Assembly (NCBI GenBank): GCA_963722575.1
Contig: CAVRNR010000005.1
Span: forward strand, 748,289 to 812,288
From: Fen-178 sp963722575
GTDB taxonomy: Bacteria; Acidobacteriota; Terriglobia; Bryobacterales; Bryobacteraceae
Length of the DNA stretch: 64,000 nt
Reading direction: 5' to 3'
Shown: piece by piece, positions 26,013 through 35,632 of the stretch
Numbering within the stretch: position 1 is the stretch's first letter
Layout of the letters: each line of letters begins with the position of its first letter
Program-made: the position numbers and the translations under genes
The notes under the pieces: model-generated
Told to the model about the DNA's origin: nothing
Databases searched by the model: none
Seen by the model: the letters and a program-made list of their open reading frames with translations, nothing else

Positions 26013-28898
26013 CTACCGCGACAGGGCGGCAAGCACGCGATCGGTGGCCGCATCGAGTCCGGGCGCCGCGCCACACATTTTCTGGCTGGCCGCCCACAGC
26101 TCTTTCGCCAGCGAAAGATCGGACTCGGCGGCAGTGCCATAGGACCGGCGAGCTGGCTGGTGGGCGAGCGACTGGCGCGCCGTGTCCGCCCAAGTTCGAA
26201 GAGCCTGAGCGTCCGCGGGCTGGCCGGCCTTGGGAAGACATTGCTCCGCCGCGCCGAGGACAGCGGCGAGCAGGGCCGCGCTGCGCCGATACCGCTCCGC
26301 CGGACCAAGCCCGCGAACGGCCGGGTCCAGTTCCAGAATCCGATCGCAAAGCGCCAGTTCCCGCTGGGATGTTTCATCGGAGGGGTTCCAGCGTAAAGCG
26401 CTACGGAAGGCCTCGCGGGCGGCGACGTACCGCTCCGCGGCAAACTCGGCCGCTCCCAGCCCGGAGTATGCTTCCGCGTCGCGATTGTTGGCGCGCACCA
26501 GGCCACGGAATACATCGGCCGATTGTGCAGGCGATCCGTAGTCGAGCAAGAGCCGGCCGACGCGCTTCCTGGCGGCGGTATCGTTGGGAACACGATCGAG
26601 GATCGCGAGCAACTCCGCCGTCGCCTGAGTTTTCGAGCCCGTCTTTTCGAGGAAGGCGGCCAGCTCAAAGCGAACCTGCATCTGGTTGGCTGCCTGATCG
26701 GAGGGCCAGACTCCGTAAATGGCGCGATGGTAACAGGTGACGGCGTCGGCGGTTCTCTCCTGCCGGGCCGCGATCCTGGCCAGCCCGAGATTGGCGCGGC
26801 CGTTGGTGGGGTCTCGCCGCAGCACCTCTTCCAGGTAGACGGAGGCTTCCTCGAGGCGGCCGGTAGTCACCAGCGTGAGGCCCAGGGCAAGCCGGTAGTC
26901 CTGGTTGTCGCGTGAAACGGAAAGCGCGTTGCGAAACTGCTCGACGGCTTCCTGATTGCGGTCGTGCAGGACCAGGTCGTTGCCCGCCTTAAAATACCGG
27001 TCGGCGCGGGCCGTTCGCTCGGAACGGTAGTAGTAATTCAGGAAACCGACCAGCAGCAGCGCGCCGAGCGTGGCGGCAATCAGGCCAGGCAGGAACCCAC
27101 CCGAGCGGCGGGTCACGGAATGCGCCGGTTCGGGAGCCGCTGCTTCTTCGGTGTCGGTCACGCCATAGGCGCGCAGGATGCCGCTAAGAGATACCACGCC
27201 CCGGAGGTTGCGAAGGTTGGTCCGGCTCACTACCGGCAGCACGTTCAGCTTGGCTTGCGCCATGTGGCGCAAGGCCGCATCGAGCGGCTGATCGACGTGC
27301 AAGTGAGGGAAGTTCTCGACGGTGAGCGGATCGCTGGAATCGTAGGCGGGCAGGACCTGGGCCAGGGTCCAGTCACCGTGCCCCTCCGCCACATGCTTAT
27401 GCAGTTGAGCCAGGGACGCCATGCCCAGCAGGCCGTGTTCGCTCACAACCGGGGCGGCATTGCGCTCTTCGTCGAGAGACCTGGCCGCGTCCGCTACCGT
27501 GGTACTGCCGGAAAAAACGTGCTCGGCGGGAGTCACGGCGGCCCAGACGACGGGCATCCCCTGGCGGTCCCGTGCTCCCGCGGGCAGGTGAATGCCATCC
27601 TGGTGCTGAAGAGCTTCATAGATGGGTTCGCGCTGCAGGTGGTATGAGATGTAAAAGCTGATGAGGTTGGAAATCATGAGCGGCACGATGATGGAGTAAT
27701 CGCGGGTCATCTCGAAAATCATGATGACGGAAGTGAGCGGAACGCGGACGATGCCCGCGAAGGCGACTCCCATACCCACCAGGGCGTAGGCGCCGACGCT
27801 GCCGGTATAATCCGGCAGCAGGTGGTGAACCACGCTGCCCGCCGCGCCGCCCATCATGGCTCCAATGAACAGGGCGGGGCCGAAAATGCCGCCGGCGTTG
27901 CCCGTGCCGTAACAGGATGCGGTGGCGATGAGCTTGAGCGGCACCAGCAGGGCCATCAGCCCGAGGGCCATTTGGCCATTTAACGCCAGGCTGACATTGC
28001 CATAGCCGACCCCCAAGACCTGCGGCACAAACCATCCCATCACGCCCACCAGCAAGCCGCCCGCCGCCGGCTGCATCCACTCGCTCCACTTGGGCAACTG
28101 CATAAAGCGCTGCCGGATGAAGAGCAGCAGCTTGACGAAGCAGACGGAAACGCCGCCGCCGACGACGCCCAGGGCGGCATAGAAGAGGAACTCGACGGGG
28201 TGGATGAGCTGATAGGCGGGGACGTGAAACAGCGGTTCGTCGCCGAGGAGCAGGTGGAGCACGATCCAGGAGGTGGCGGAGCTCAGCACGATGGAACCCA
28301 GCACCGGCGCATGGAGGTCGCCCATGACCTCCTCGAGCGTGAACAGGACGGCGGCCACGGGGGTATTGAAGGCAGCCGCCAGGGCAGCGGAAGCGCCGAT
28401 GGGCACCAGCGCGCGGATGCGCTCCGGTCCCAGTCCCAGCCGCCGGCCGAAGACCGATGCCAGACCGGATCCGACCTGAACCGACGGGCCTTCGCGGCCC
28501 AGCGCGATGCCGGATGCCAGCGAGACCGAACAGCAGAAGAATTTCCCGAACGCTGTCCGAAAAGTGATGAAGCCGTCGCGCAGGAACAAGGCGGCTTTGG
28601 CTTGCGGGATTCCGCTGCCGCGAGCGTTGGGGAAATAGCGCCAGAGCAGATAGCCGGTGAAGAGAGCGCCGGCGACCGGGATGGTCAGCCGCCGCCAGGC
28701 CGCGCCGCCCGCCGGGTACATCCGGGAACCGAGACTCTCGGTGACATAGATGAAGGCCGCGACCACGAGGCCGACCACGGCCCCGATAATCAGGGTCAGG
28801 ACGAGGAGGACCTTATCTTCGTGCTGGTGCAGCCATTCGGCGTCCGACCAGTTCTTGAGGCGGCGTTTCCAGGCTGAGTTTGGCTGGGGCGAGCTCAT
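26013..28898 (-). CDS. ClC-type chloride channel/antiporter with CBS pair and C-terminal TPR domain
   Basis: 961 aa, about twice a plain bacterial ClC. The ClC core shows the three ion-path motifs GSGIPQ, GREGPSVQ (gating glutamate) and GGIFGPALF. It also has FTLEEVMG, where the second Glu matches the internal proton glutamate of antiporter-type members. Two CBS segments follow (around VVWAAVTPAEHVFSG to LRGVVSLSGILRAYG). Next is an extra TM helix (FLPGLIAATLGALLLVGFLNYYY) and a run of tetratricopeptide-like repeats to the end. ClC-CBS is common; the added TM-TPR tail is unusual and should place the TPRs across the membrane. The frame is continuous and I see no sign of a fusion error. Confidence 0.88.
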   Translation of the reverse strand: MSSPQPNSAWKRRLKNWSDAEWLHQHEDKVLLVLTLIIGAVVGLVVAAFIYVTESLGSRMYPAGGAAWRRLTIPVAGALFTGYLLWRYFPNARGSGIPQAKAALFLRDGFITFRTAFGKFFCCSVSLASGIALGREGPSVQVGSGLASVFGRRLGLGPERIRALVPIGASAALAAAFNTPVAAVLFTLEEVMGDLHAPVLGSIVLSSATSWIVLHLLLGDEPLFHVPAYQLIHPVEFLFYAALGVVGGGVSVCFVKLLLFIRQRFMQLPKWSEWMQPAAGGLLVGVMGWFVPQVLGVGYGNVSLALNGQMALGLMALLVPLKLIATASCYGTGNAGGIFGPALFIGAMMGGAAGSVVHHLLPDYTGSVGAYALVGMGVAFAGIVRVPLTSVIMIFEMTRDYSIIVPLMISNLISFYISYHLQREPIYEALQHQDGIHLPAGARDRQGMPVVWAAVTPAEHVFSGSTTVADAARSLDEERNAAPVVSEHGLLGMASLAQLHKHVAEGHGDWTLAQVLPAYDSSDPLTVENFPHLHVDQPLDAALRHMAQAKLNVLPVVSRTNLRNLRGVVSLSGILRAYGVTDTEEAAAPEPAHSVTRRSGGFLPGLIAATLGALLLVGFLNYYYRSERTARADRYFKAGNDLVLHDRNQEAVEQFRNALSVSRDNQDYRLALGLTLVTTGRLEEASVYLEEVLRRDPTNGRANLGLARIAARQERTADAVTCYHRAIYGVWPSDQAANQMQVRFELAAFLEKTGSKTQATAELLAILDRVPNDTAARKRVGRLLLDYGSPAQSADVFRGLVRANNRDAEAYSGLGAAEFAAERYVAAREAFRSALRWNPSDETSQRELALCDRILELDPAVRGLGPAERYRRSAALLAAVLGAAEQCLPKAGQPADAQALRTWADTARQSLAHQPARRSYGTAAESDLSLAKELWAASQKMCGAAPGLDAATDRVLAALSR

Positions 28899-29058
28899 TT
28901 CCGCATAGATTTCCAGAGCTTACCGTTCAGGTTAACAAAGACGGGGCGGGATGCGAAGCGGCGAGCGCCGCCGGAACAGCTCGCGCCGCACGGATATGGC
29001 GACGATATGGTAACGATCCCGGCCGCGGCCCCGTCTTCGAGTTTGGAGGAAATCATAG
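28899..29058. promoter_or_regulatory. divergent promoter region of ClC and DUF3300 genes
   Basis: This 160-bp gap separates the starts of two divergent genes. A clear ribosome binding site (TTGGAGGAAATC) lies just before the DUF3300 ATG. I cannot place the promoters with confidence. Confidence 0.4.
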
Positions 29059-29940
29059 ATGCAGAGAATGAGAAACGCCGCAGCGGCAGTGGCGATGCTG
29101 GCGGTGCTTGCAGCCGCTCCTGCTTTTGGCCAGGCGCCCCCGTCGTTCAGCTCGGCACAGTTAGACCAACTGGTGGCGCGGATCGCGCTGTATCCGGACC
29201 CGCTGCTGGCGCAAATCCTGGCTGCGGCGACCTACCCCAACGATATCCCCGCGGCCGCCCAGTGGGCGGATGAGCACCATTACCTGACCGGGCAGGCGCT
29301 GGCCAACGCCATTACCGAGGATCAACTGCCTTGGGATCCCAGCGTGCAAGCGCTGCTGCCATTTCCGTCGGTGCTGGACATGATGAATTCGGACATGAAC
29401 TGGACCACGCAGCTCGGAAACGCGTTTCTGGCCCAGCCACAGGACGTGATGGACACGGTGCAGCGGCAGCGCGGCATCGCACAACGCTTCGGCTACCTGA
29501 CGAGCAACGGGCAGATCGTGGTGAGCGGCGGGCCGTACATCACCATCATGCCGGTGAATCCGGGCTACATCGTGGTTCCCTACTACGACCCGGCGGTGGT
29601 GTTCTTCGCGCCACGGCCGGGATTCGCGATCGGCGGCGCGATCCGCTTCGGGTTCGGCGTGTCCATCGGCGGGTTCTTCGCGCCGTGGGGCTGGGTAGCG
29701 GGAGGGATCCGCTTCGACTGGGGCGCGCACGCCGTATTCCTGAACAATGCACGCTGGGGCAGGACCTGGGTCAACCGGAGCGCCTACGTTCATCCCTACC
29801 CCGCGATCCGGCGGTTCGCGCGGGGTTCGGTGCGCCCCCCCGAGGCGCATGCGCTCCATCCCCGCTCGGAAGCGGAGCGAAGTGCAGCGCGGCAAGGCAG
29901 GCCCATGCCTCGCGAAACGCACCGGGACGAGCGCCGCTAG
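29059..29940 (+). CDS. secreted DUF3300 protein
   Basis: 293 aa with signal peptide AAVAMLAVLAAAPAFGQ. The DUF3300 region is clear: QLDQLVARIALYPDPLLAQILAAATYP, ITEDQLPWDPSVQALLPFPSVLDMM, LGNAFLAQPQDVMD and VVPYYDPAVVFF. The tail is basic and low in complexity. Role unknown; such proteins are envelope-associated. Same strand as and 31 bp upstream of the UspA gene, so possibly co-transcribed. Confidence 0.88.
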   Translation: MQRMRNAAAAVAMLAVLAAAPAFGQAPPSFSSAQLDQLVARIALYPDPLLAQILAAATYPNDIPAAAQWADEHHYLTGQALANAITEDQLPWDPSVQALLPFPSVLDMMNSDMNWTTQLGNAFLAQPQDVMDTVQRQRGIAQRFGYLTSNGQIVVSGGPYITIMPVNPGYIVVPYYDPAVVFFAPRPGFAIGGAIRFGFGVSIGGFFAPWGWVAGGIRFDWGAHAVFLNNARWGRTWVNRSAYVHPYPAIRRFARGSVRPPEAHALHPRSEAERSAARQGRPMPRETHRDERR

Positions 29941-29971
29941 GCATGGGTTCCGTCAATCGACAGGTGGCACA

Positions 29972-30847
29972 ATGCTGAGCATTCAGAAGATTCTCGTTCC
30001 GATTGTGTTCACGGATACTTCCCGGCAGGTAGTGCACCAGGCCGCCTGGTTGGCGCGCCGCTTTCATGCGGAAATGATCCTGCTGCACGTGGTGCCGCCT
30101 CTCAGCTATCCCGCCGGCGCGCTGGAAAGCGGGGACGAGATCACGGCGCGGGATTGGCACGCGCACATCGTCCAGCGGGCCGAGCAAGATCTGGATGGGG
30201 CGCTGCGGCCGGAGCTGGATGGGATTGCGGTCACACGCGTGCTGCTCAGAGGCGACCCCGCCCGCGAAATCGTGAAGACGGCTCGCGAGCTGGACGCCGA
30301 TCTGATCGCGATGTCGACCCATGGTCATGGGGTGTTCTACCGCTTTCTGCTGGGCTCGGTGACAGCCAAGGTACTGCACGAAAGCCATTGCCCGGTCTGG
30401 ACGGGCGCTCACCTGGAAGAGGCGCCGGCGCGCGAGTTCTCGATCCGCCACGTCCTCTGCTCGGTGGATTTGGGCCCGCGCAGCCCGCACACGGCGACGC
30501 TGGCCGCGGAGATGGCCGCCGCTGTCGATGCCAAGCTTACGCTGGTCCACATCACGGCCAGCGTGGAGGTGTGGGGCCCCGGCGGATCCCATGTGGACCC
30601 CGCATGGAAGGAGACGCTGGTCGGCATCGCCATCAAGGAGATCGCCCAACTTCAGCGGGAGGTGGGCACGCAGGCCGAAGTGATCATCGATAGCGGCAAT
30701 GTTCCGGAGCTGTTGAACCGGGCGGCGGAGCGGGCGAAGGCCGACGTGTTGGTCCTGGGACACAGCCCTGGGCGAAGCCATCTGGGGGACAACGGCGAAG
30801 GCTATGGGATCATACGGGAATCGCACATCCCGGTTCTGAGCGTGTGA
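29972..30847 (+). CDS. tandem-domain universal stress protein (UspA)
   Basis: 291 aa made of two UspA domains. The first is typical (KILVPIVFTDTS, AMSTHGHGVFYRFLLGSVTAKVLHESHCPVW), containing the G-x2-G-x9-G-S/T-type nucleotide-binding loop. The second has HVLCSVDLGP and VLGHSPGRSHLGDNGEGYGIIRESHIPVL, in which the loop is degenerate. The ATG at 29972 begins the first beta strand; the frame upstream belongs to DUF3300 read out of frame. Cytoplasmic stress protein; ligand unknown. Confidence 0.88.
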   Translation: MLSIQKILVPIVFTDTSRQVVHQAAWLARRFHAEMILLHVVPPLSYPAGALESGDEITARDWHAHIVQRAEQDLDGALRPELDGIAVTRVLLRGDPAREIVKTARELDADLIAMSTHGHGVFYRFLLGSVTAKVLHESHCPVWTGAHLEEAPAREFSIRHVLCSVDLGPRSPHTATLAAEMAAAVDAKLTLVHITASVEVWGPGGSHVDPAWKETLVGIAIKEIAQLQREVGTQAEVIIDSGNVPELLNRAAERAKADVLVLGHSPGRSHLGDNGEGYGIIRESHIPVLSV

Positions 30848-30859
30848 GGAGGATCGAAG

Positions 30860-31489
30860 CTAAATCCGTTCCCGGGCGTGCCGCAAATTCACGCGGCGAT
30901 CGGCCCAGGAAATGGACTTTACCCAGCCAGTGGGAACCAGCACCGAGCGGCTGTAAAGCCAGTCTCCGGCTTTGACATCCAGGTAGCCGAGATGCCAGGA
31001 GGCGTCGTCCAGGATGAAGCCCTCCAAGCGTCCGATTTGGCTGTCCGCGGCCCACACTTCGTAACCCACCACGTCCCAGGCACTGCGGAGATGCGAGTCC
31101 TCCTTGGTATTCACCGGGTACTTCCTGCCGGACGGAACTAAAGACGAACCGCCAAACTCAATGTCCGCCCAATAGACCGGCCAGCCAAAGTACTCCTTCA
31201 TGGCGATTTCCTGCTGGCGCGAAACCGGCTTTTCCGCATCGACATCGGGACAATGGCGGACCTGGTCCTTGGTCAAGTGGACGTGGAAGGTTTTCTTCGC
31301 CCAATCGGGCTGCTCCACCGCCGTGATCGCAATCACGACATCCCGCCGCGCAAGCCAGCTTCCCACGTCGATTACCAAATAGCGAATGGTCCATGACTGG
31401 CCGTCGAAGAGAAAGTTGCGAACACGTCCGATCTCGCCGTCCGTCGCAATCACGGAAGATCCAGTCAAGGTTTCCAGGTTGTGAAGCAT
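30860..31489 (-). CDS. PRC-barrel domain protein
   Basis: 209 aa starting at an ATG with GGGAGGG upstream. Two PRC-barrel halves: LTGSSVIATDGEIGRVRNFLFDGQSWTIRYLVIDVG and VVGYEVWAADSQIGRLEGFILDDASWHLGYLDVKAG (given here as landmarks near residues 8-43 and 135-170). PRC barrels act in RNA maturation or photosynthetic complexes; standalone forms like this are of unknown function. A charged linker joins the halves. Convergent with the UspA gene. Confidence 0.85.
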   Translation of the reverse strand: MLHNLETLTGSSVIATDGEIGRVRNFLFDGQSWTIRYLVIDVGSWLARRDVVIAITAVEQPDWAKKTFHVHLTKDQVRHCPDVDAEKPVSRQQEIAMKEYFGWPVYWADIEFGGSSLVPSGRKYPVNTKEDSHLRSAWDVVGYEVWAADSQIGRLEGFILDDASWHLGYLDVKAGDWLYSRSVLVPTGWVKSISWADRRVNLRHARERI

Positions 31490-31883
31490 GTTCCCTCCCG
31501 CGGGCCGAAGGTCCAGAATAACCGATTCTGCTAGTGTAGTGCGGCGCAAGAAACGCATCTTATCCACTCCGGACAGACGACCCGTGGAGCGACCTTTTAG
31601 GTTGCCACGCCGGCGTCCGTGCCGAGGTTCTTCGGGGAATGCCGGCAGGAATACCGGCATGGCAGGCGAAACGCCTGCTCCACGGCGCGTTGGATCAGGT
31701 GCATCATTTGCGCCGCGGACCGCTAGCTTGCCCATTGATTTTGCAAGCAGCGCCACTCCGTCTAACGAAACCATGTTGGAGACCCTTGGGGACGGGGTGC
31801 ACGGTGTGCCAGTAGGGCTGGATACCGGGGGCACCAATGCGTTGTTTGCGCCATTCAACCCGATGCATACTGGAAGCACGACC
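31490..31883. other. intergenic with hairpin repeat and a short dispersed 11-mer
   Basis: About 390 bp. It holds CTAGTGTAGTG at 31531-31541, an 11-mer also seen beside both IS elements, and a repeat-like double hairpin at 31639-31683. No coding frame is convincing. Confidence 0.55.
31639..31683 (-). repeat. variant double-hairpin repeat, copy F
   Basis: ATGCCGG/CCGGCAT (31639-31660) is followed by GCAGGCG/CGCCTGC (31662-31678) and TCCAC. Same layout as the other copies but with a diverged end and a longer first loop. Confidence 0.6.
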
Positions 31884-33304
31884 ATGTCCGAAGAGATTCA
31901 GGCGGCCGAGGTCGGCCGGTGGCGGCTTCAGGCGTGGCTTGGCATCCAGCCGGGCGAGAGGCCCAAGGTCTGCGAGCAGGTTTTCGCGGCCGCTGAAATC
32001 ACCAGCCTGAGTTACTGGCTCGAGATCTTCTTTTCCGCCGGCATCGCCACGTTCGGCTTGGTGGAAAGCAGCCCGGCGGTGATTATTGGCGCCATGCTCA
32101 TCTCCCCTTTGATGGGACCGATCATGGCGACGGGCCTGGCATTAGCCTTAGGCGATCTCTACCTGGGAATCAAGGCGGTACTCAATCTTTTTATCAGCGT
32201 CGTGGTCTCGGTGGCCTTTTCGGGTTTCCTGGTCTGGCTGTTGCCGTTTCATTCCGCTACGTCCGAGATCCTGGCCCGCACGAATCCGAATCTGCTCGAC
32301 CTGGGGATTGGGTTGTTGTCGGGTTTGGCGGGTTCGGTGGTGATTTGCCGCGGAGGCGGCGATGGCGTGACGGTCCTGCCCGGAGTGGCGATCGCGGTAG
32401 CGGTGATGCCGCCACTGTGCACGATGGGCTTCGGCCTGGGCGGCGGGCTGAACCTGGAAATCATGGGCGGAGCGGGTCTTCTTTTCTGACCAACCTGGTG
32501 GCCATCGTGGCGAGCGCGTTTCTGGTCTTCCTCATGGTCGGAATGAGCGCTCCGGAGGTCCGGCAAGCGATGGTCGCCTCCTGGCGGCACGAATCGCTGG
32601 CGCGAATCCTGTCGCATAGTCGAATTGCGCGGACGCTGGCGGCTGGAGGGCAGCTCCGTTGGCGTATTCTGATGCTCCTGATCCTGCTCGCCTCGATCGC
32701 GGTTCCGTTGCGCCGGGCCCTGCTCCAGGTTGCGAGTGAGACGATTACCAGGGGAACGGTGCAGACCGAGTTGAAACGCTTTGTGCCGGCGGACGCCATC
32801 GTGTCGCAGCAGGTGAGCCTGGGCAAGGACGACATCGCGATTCACTTGATTTCGACCAAACGTATCCCCGAGTCGGAAGTGACCGAGCTGCGTCAGGATC
32901 TGATGCGCCGCACAGGCCGCAACGTTCAGCTCTCGGTCGATGCCGTCGCGAGCGGGAGCGAATTGGCCGAGCTGATGGAGCGCCTGGCCCGGCCGGTTCC
33001 CGAGGTCCCCAAGGAACGGGCTGTGGGCGAAATGCAAAAGGAGCTGCTGGACCGGGTCCGGCCGGCAATCCAGGCGATTTGGCCGTCATCGGATGCGCCG
33101 ATGGAGGACTTTGACGTGGTGCTGGGCACCGCGGGGATTGAGGTCGATGTCCGCTATCAGGCCGCCAAGGATCTGGGCAAGGTCCCCATCGATATGGTCC
33201 TCGAAAGCTTGCGCACCAAGCTCGGAATACCGGATCTGACTCTGAAGGCGGAAAGAATTCCACCGGCGCGCGTGCCCGTGAAGAAAGCGCGGGGCAAGCC
33301 CTGA
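31884..33304 (+). pseudogene. DUF389 membrane protein interrupted by a frameshift
   Basis: The first part (31884-32489) has EITSLSYWLEIFFSAGIATFGLVESSPAVIIGAMLISPLMGPIMATG, the DUF389 hallmark, and several TM helices, and stops after GGAGLLF. The next frame carries on as FLTNLVAIVASAFLVFLMVG and continues to 33304 with the hydrophilic tail. A single one-base shift near 32475-32490, in the stretch GGTCTTCTTTTCTGACC, joins both parts into a normal-length protein. It is either a recent inactivation or a base-calling error. Start ATG has GGAAG upstream. Confidence 0.85.
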
Positions 33305-33305
33305 G

Positions 33306-34508
33306 TCACTGGGTAGGAACAGGCGACGGCCCCGGAATTTCTCCGAGTCTCCGCAAGAGCGGCGTCATTGTCAGACCCTGCACAAAGACGGAAAACGCGA
33401 CCACGGCAAAGCTGATGGTGATGATGGATTCCCGGGCGGGCACTTCCGGCGGGAGGCCCAGCGCCAGGGCGAGCGCGAGCGCGCCGCGCAGGCCGCCCCA
33501 GAACAAAATGTGCTGATGCCGCCAGGACACGCGCAGGGCGGACCACGAAAACAGGAAACAGCAGGGATAGATGGCGACCGCGCGGCCGAGCACTACCAGC
33601 AGGATTGCGGCCACGGCGGGCAGCCACACAGCCGCGAAATTCTCGCGAGCCACGTGCATGCCGATCAGAAGAAACACCAGCGAATTGGCAACGAAAGCGG
33701 CGTAGTCCCAGAAAGCCTGAACCGCCTCCCTTCCGCGGGGGGTGATGGCGCCGAGCGGACCGAGATTGCCCATCATCAGCCCGGCCGCCAGCGTAGCCAA
33801 TACGCCGGACACATGGAAATGCTCCGCCAGAAGGAACGAGCCATAGGCGGCCACGGTGGTGAAGGTGATCTCGACAAGGTGGTCCTCGGCGCGGCCGGCC
33901 AACAGCAGCATAGCCCCTGCCACGGCCGCTCCGCACAACAAACCGCCTCCCACCATCGCGAGAATTGTCGCGGTCATCTCGACAGCGGTGGGGCTGCGGC
34001 CCAGCGACCATGCCACGGCGGCCCCAAAAAACACCGCCGCGGTGCCGTCATTAAACAGACTCTCGGCTTCCACCAGCAAAAGCAAGCGCCCCTGCGCCTT
34101 CGCTTCCCGGAAGGTGGCGACGACGGAAACCGGGTCCGTGGCGGCAATCAGAGCGCCAAACACCAGTGAACTGAGCCAGTCCCAATGCGCGAGATAATAC
34201 ATCCCCACGGCGGTGATGCTCGCCGAAAGCAGCACGCCGGCGCTGGCGAGCACCAGGATCAGGGAAAGATTCCGGCGCAGGGGCTTCCAAGGAAGTTGGA
34301 ACGCGGCTTCAAAAATCAGGGGAGGGAGAAGCACGGTGAACAAGAGTTCCTTGGTGAGGCTGAGCCGCGGTGAGAACGGCAAAAGCGCCAGGCCCATTCC
34401 CGCGGCGACCAAGCCCGCGCTGTACGGGAGGCGGAGCCTCCGCGTGAGCATCGCGACCACCGCCGCGATCAGCAGAAGCAGCTCGGCGCTTTCGAAGCTG
34501 AATCTCAT
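33306..34508 (-). CDS. CPA1-type Na+(K+)/H+ antiporter
   Basis: 400 aa with about twelve TM helices. The ion-translocation motifs are ATDPVSVVATFRE and ESLFNDGTAAVFF, plus LLPPLIFEAAFQLPW in an early helix and GGLRGALALALAL near the end, as in NhaP-like exchangers. It lacks the long cytoplasmic tail of larger members. Convergent with the DUF389 gene, sharing almost no spacer. Confidence 0.9.
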   Translation of the reverse strand: MRFSFESAELLLLIAAVVAMLTRRLRLPYSAGLVAAGMGLALLPFSPRLSLTKELLFTVLLPPLIFEAAFQLPWKPLRRNLSLILVLASAGVLLSASITAVGMYYLAHWDWLSSLVFGALIAATDPVSVVATFREAKAQGRLLLLVEAESLFNDGTAAVFFGAAVAWSLGRSPTAVEMTATILAMVGGGLLCGAAVAGAMLLLAGRAEDHLVEITFTTVAAYGSFLLAEHFHVSGVLATLAAGLMMGNLGPLGAITPRGREAVQAFWDYAAFVANSLVFLLIGMHVARENFAAVWLPAVAAILLVVLGRAVAIYPCCFLFSWSALRVSWRHQHILFWGGLRGALALALALGLPPEVPARESIITISFAVVAFSVFVQGLTMTPLLRRLGEIPGPSPVPTQ

Positions 34509-34684
34509 GGCAACGCGCCCGGCCGGCGGCTCCTGGAGCAGCCGCGCGCCGGGGCAACCTACAATTAGAACACTCTCGATCGGCTTGCGGGCGCCGTCTG
34601 GCTAGTACCGAGCCCAAGCCAATTCCCCGTGAGAACAGCCCTTGCCACCAATGATCGCGCCCCGCTGTCGTTTGGACAACGGCG

Positions 34685-35054
34685 ATGGCGGGGCGGAAGA
34701 AACGGAACGATATGCGGGTCTTGCCGAACCATCCCATCACCGACATCGCGCCGTCGGATTCGGTGATGCACGTTCTGTACGACATCGAGGAAAAGGATCG
34801 CACCATCATTCCCGGTTCGCGCCATCTGCGGCGCGGGCTCCGGCGGCGGGGTCCAGGTAGTGCTGCCCGCGGTTGCGGTCCCTGCCTGGCGGGCGATGTA
34901 TGACGACTGCGAACGCATGGTGGTGGCCGTCAACTTCAATACCGATGTCGGCGACGCCTGGGAGTTCGCCGATGTTCCGTACCACCCCGAAGCGATGACC
35001 GCGCTCGCCTACCGCTACGGAATCAACTACATTGTCTACTCGATGACCCACTGA
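34685..35054 (+). pseudogene. C-terminal remnant of a DUF4159 protein, frameshifted
   Basis: Residues resembling the last third of DUF4159 proteins are split over two frames. MHVLYDIEEKDRTIIPGSRHLRRG is in one, then SGGGVQVVLPA, FNTDVGDAWEFADVPYHPEAMTALAYRYGINYIVYSMTH (near 34930-35051) in the next. The shift is near 34830. The N-terminal part is missing, and the antiporter gene lies upstream on the other strand. A decayed gene fragment. Confidence 0.7.
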
Positions 35055-35350
35055 GCGGGCAGTTGCGAAGGGTGGCGCTTTTTTGGGCGGCCTGGCGATT
35101 CGGTCTATCGATCGGCTCTTATGCGCGTCGCGCCGGCCAGTCCAGTCGGACTCGAAGGGTGATTCCCTGGGCAGCCGAATCGGACCTCGGCTCTCCCTGC
35201 CCAGTTCCTCGATTTGGCCTTCGATGCTCTCGCCCTCCTCCGCACCCGCTCGCCCAATACCGTGATCAAGGGAGCGTTGGGCGGAGTTCAGGGCGAAGAG
35301 GGCCGCCGCGGCGAAGAAGGCAGTGAAGAGCACTCGGCCCGATCAGGGTG

Positions 35351-35632
35351 TCAGTCCCTGAGCGTTTTCTTCAAGACATAGTCGAAGAACCTCTCGGTAG
35401 TGGTATCGCTGGAAGTCCATTCTGCGCGCAGCGTCGTCTTCCTCTCCACTTTTCTCAAAGCGGAAAGCAGTGCACGATTCAGTTCCTTGGCACTGGCTCC
35501 TTGCATCTCGGCTTCCACCAGGAGACCTTCAGCCGCTGTTCTGACAGAGCCTTTCGCAGCCAATTGCTCCAGAGCATGGCGGATGGTCCGAGCATCTGAG
35601 CGGTTAACTCGTGCCTTCAGCTTGAAGTTCAT
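35351..35632 (-). CDS. small hypothetical protein
   Basis: 93 aa, helical and charged: MNFKLKARVNRSDARTIR, then HALEQLAAKG, AEGLLVEAEM, ELNRALLSALRKVERK and FFDYVLKKTLRD at the end. I do not recognise a family. The reading frame extends upstream, but the composition there is not protein-like. No clear ribosome binding site. Confidence 0.5.
   Translation of the reverse strand: MNFKLKARVNRSDARTIRHALEQLAAKGSVRTAAEGLLVEAEMQGASAKELNRALLSALRKVERKTTLRAEWTSSDTTTERFFDYVLKKTLRD

Noticed and set aside
34806..35333. Minus-strand frame with a signal-like start
   Set aside because: The first 25 residues look like a leader, but the rest has shuffled composition and overlaps the DUF4159 remnant.
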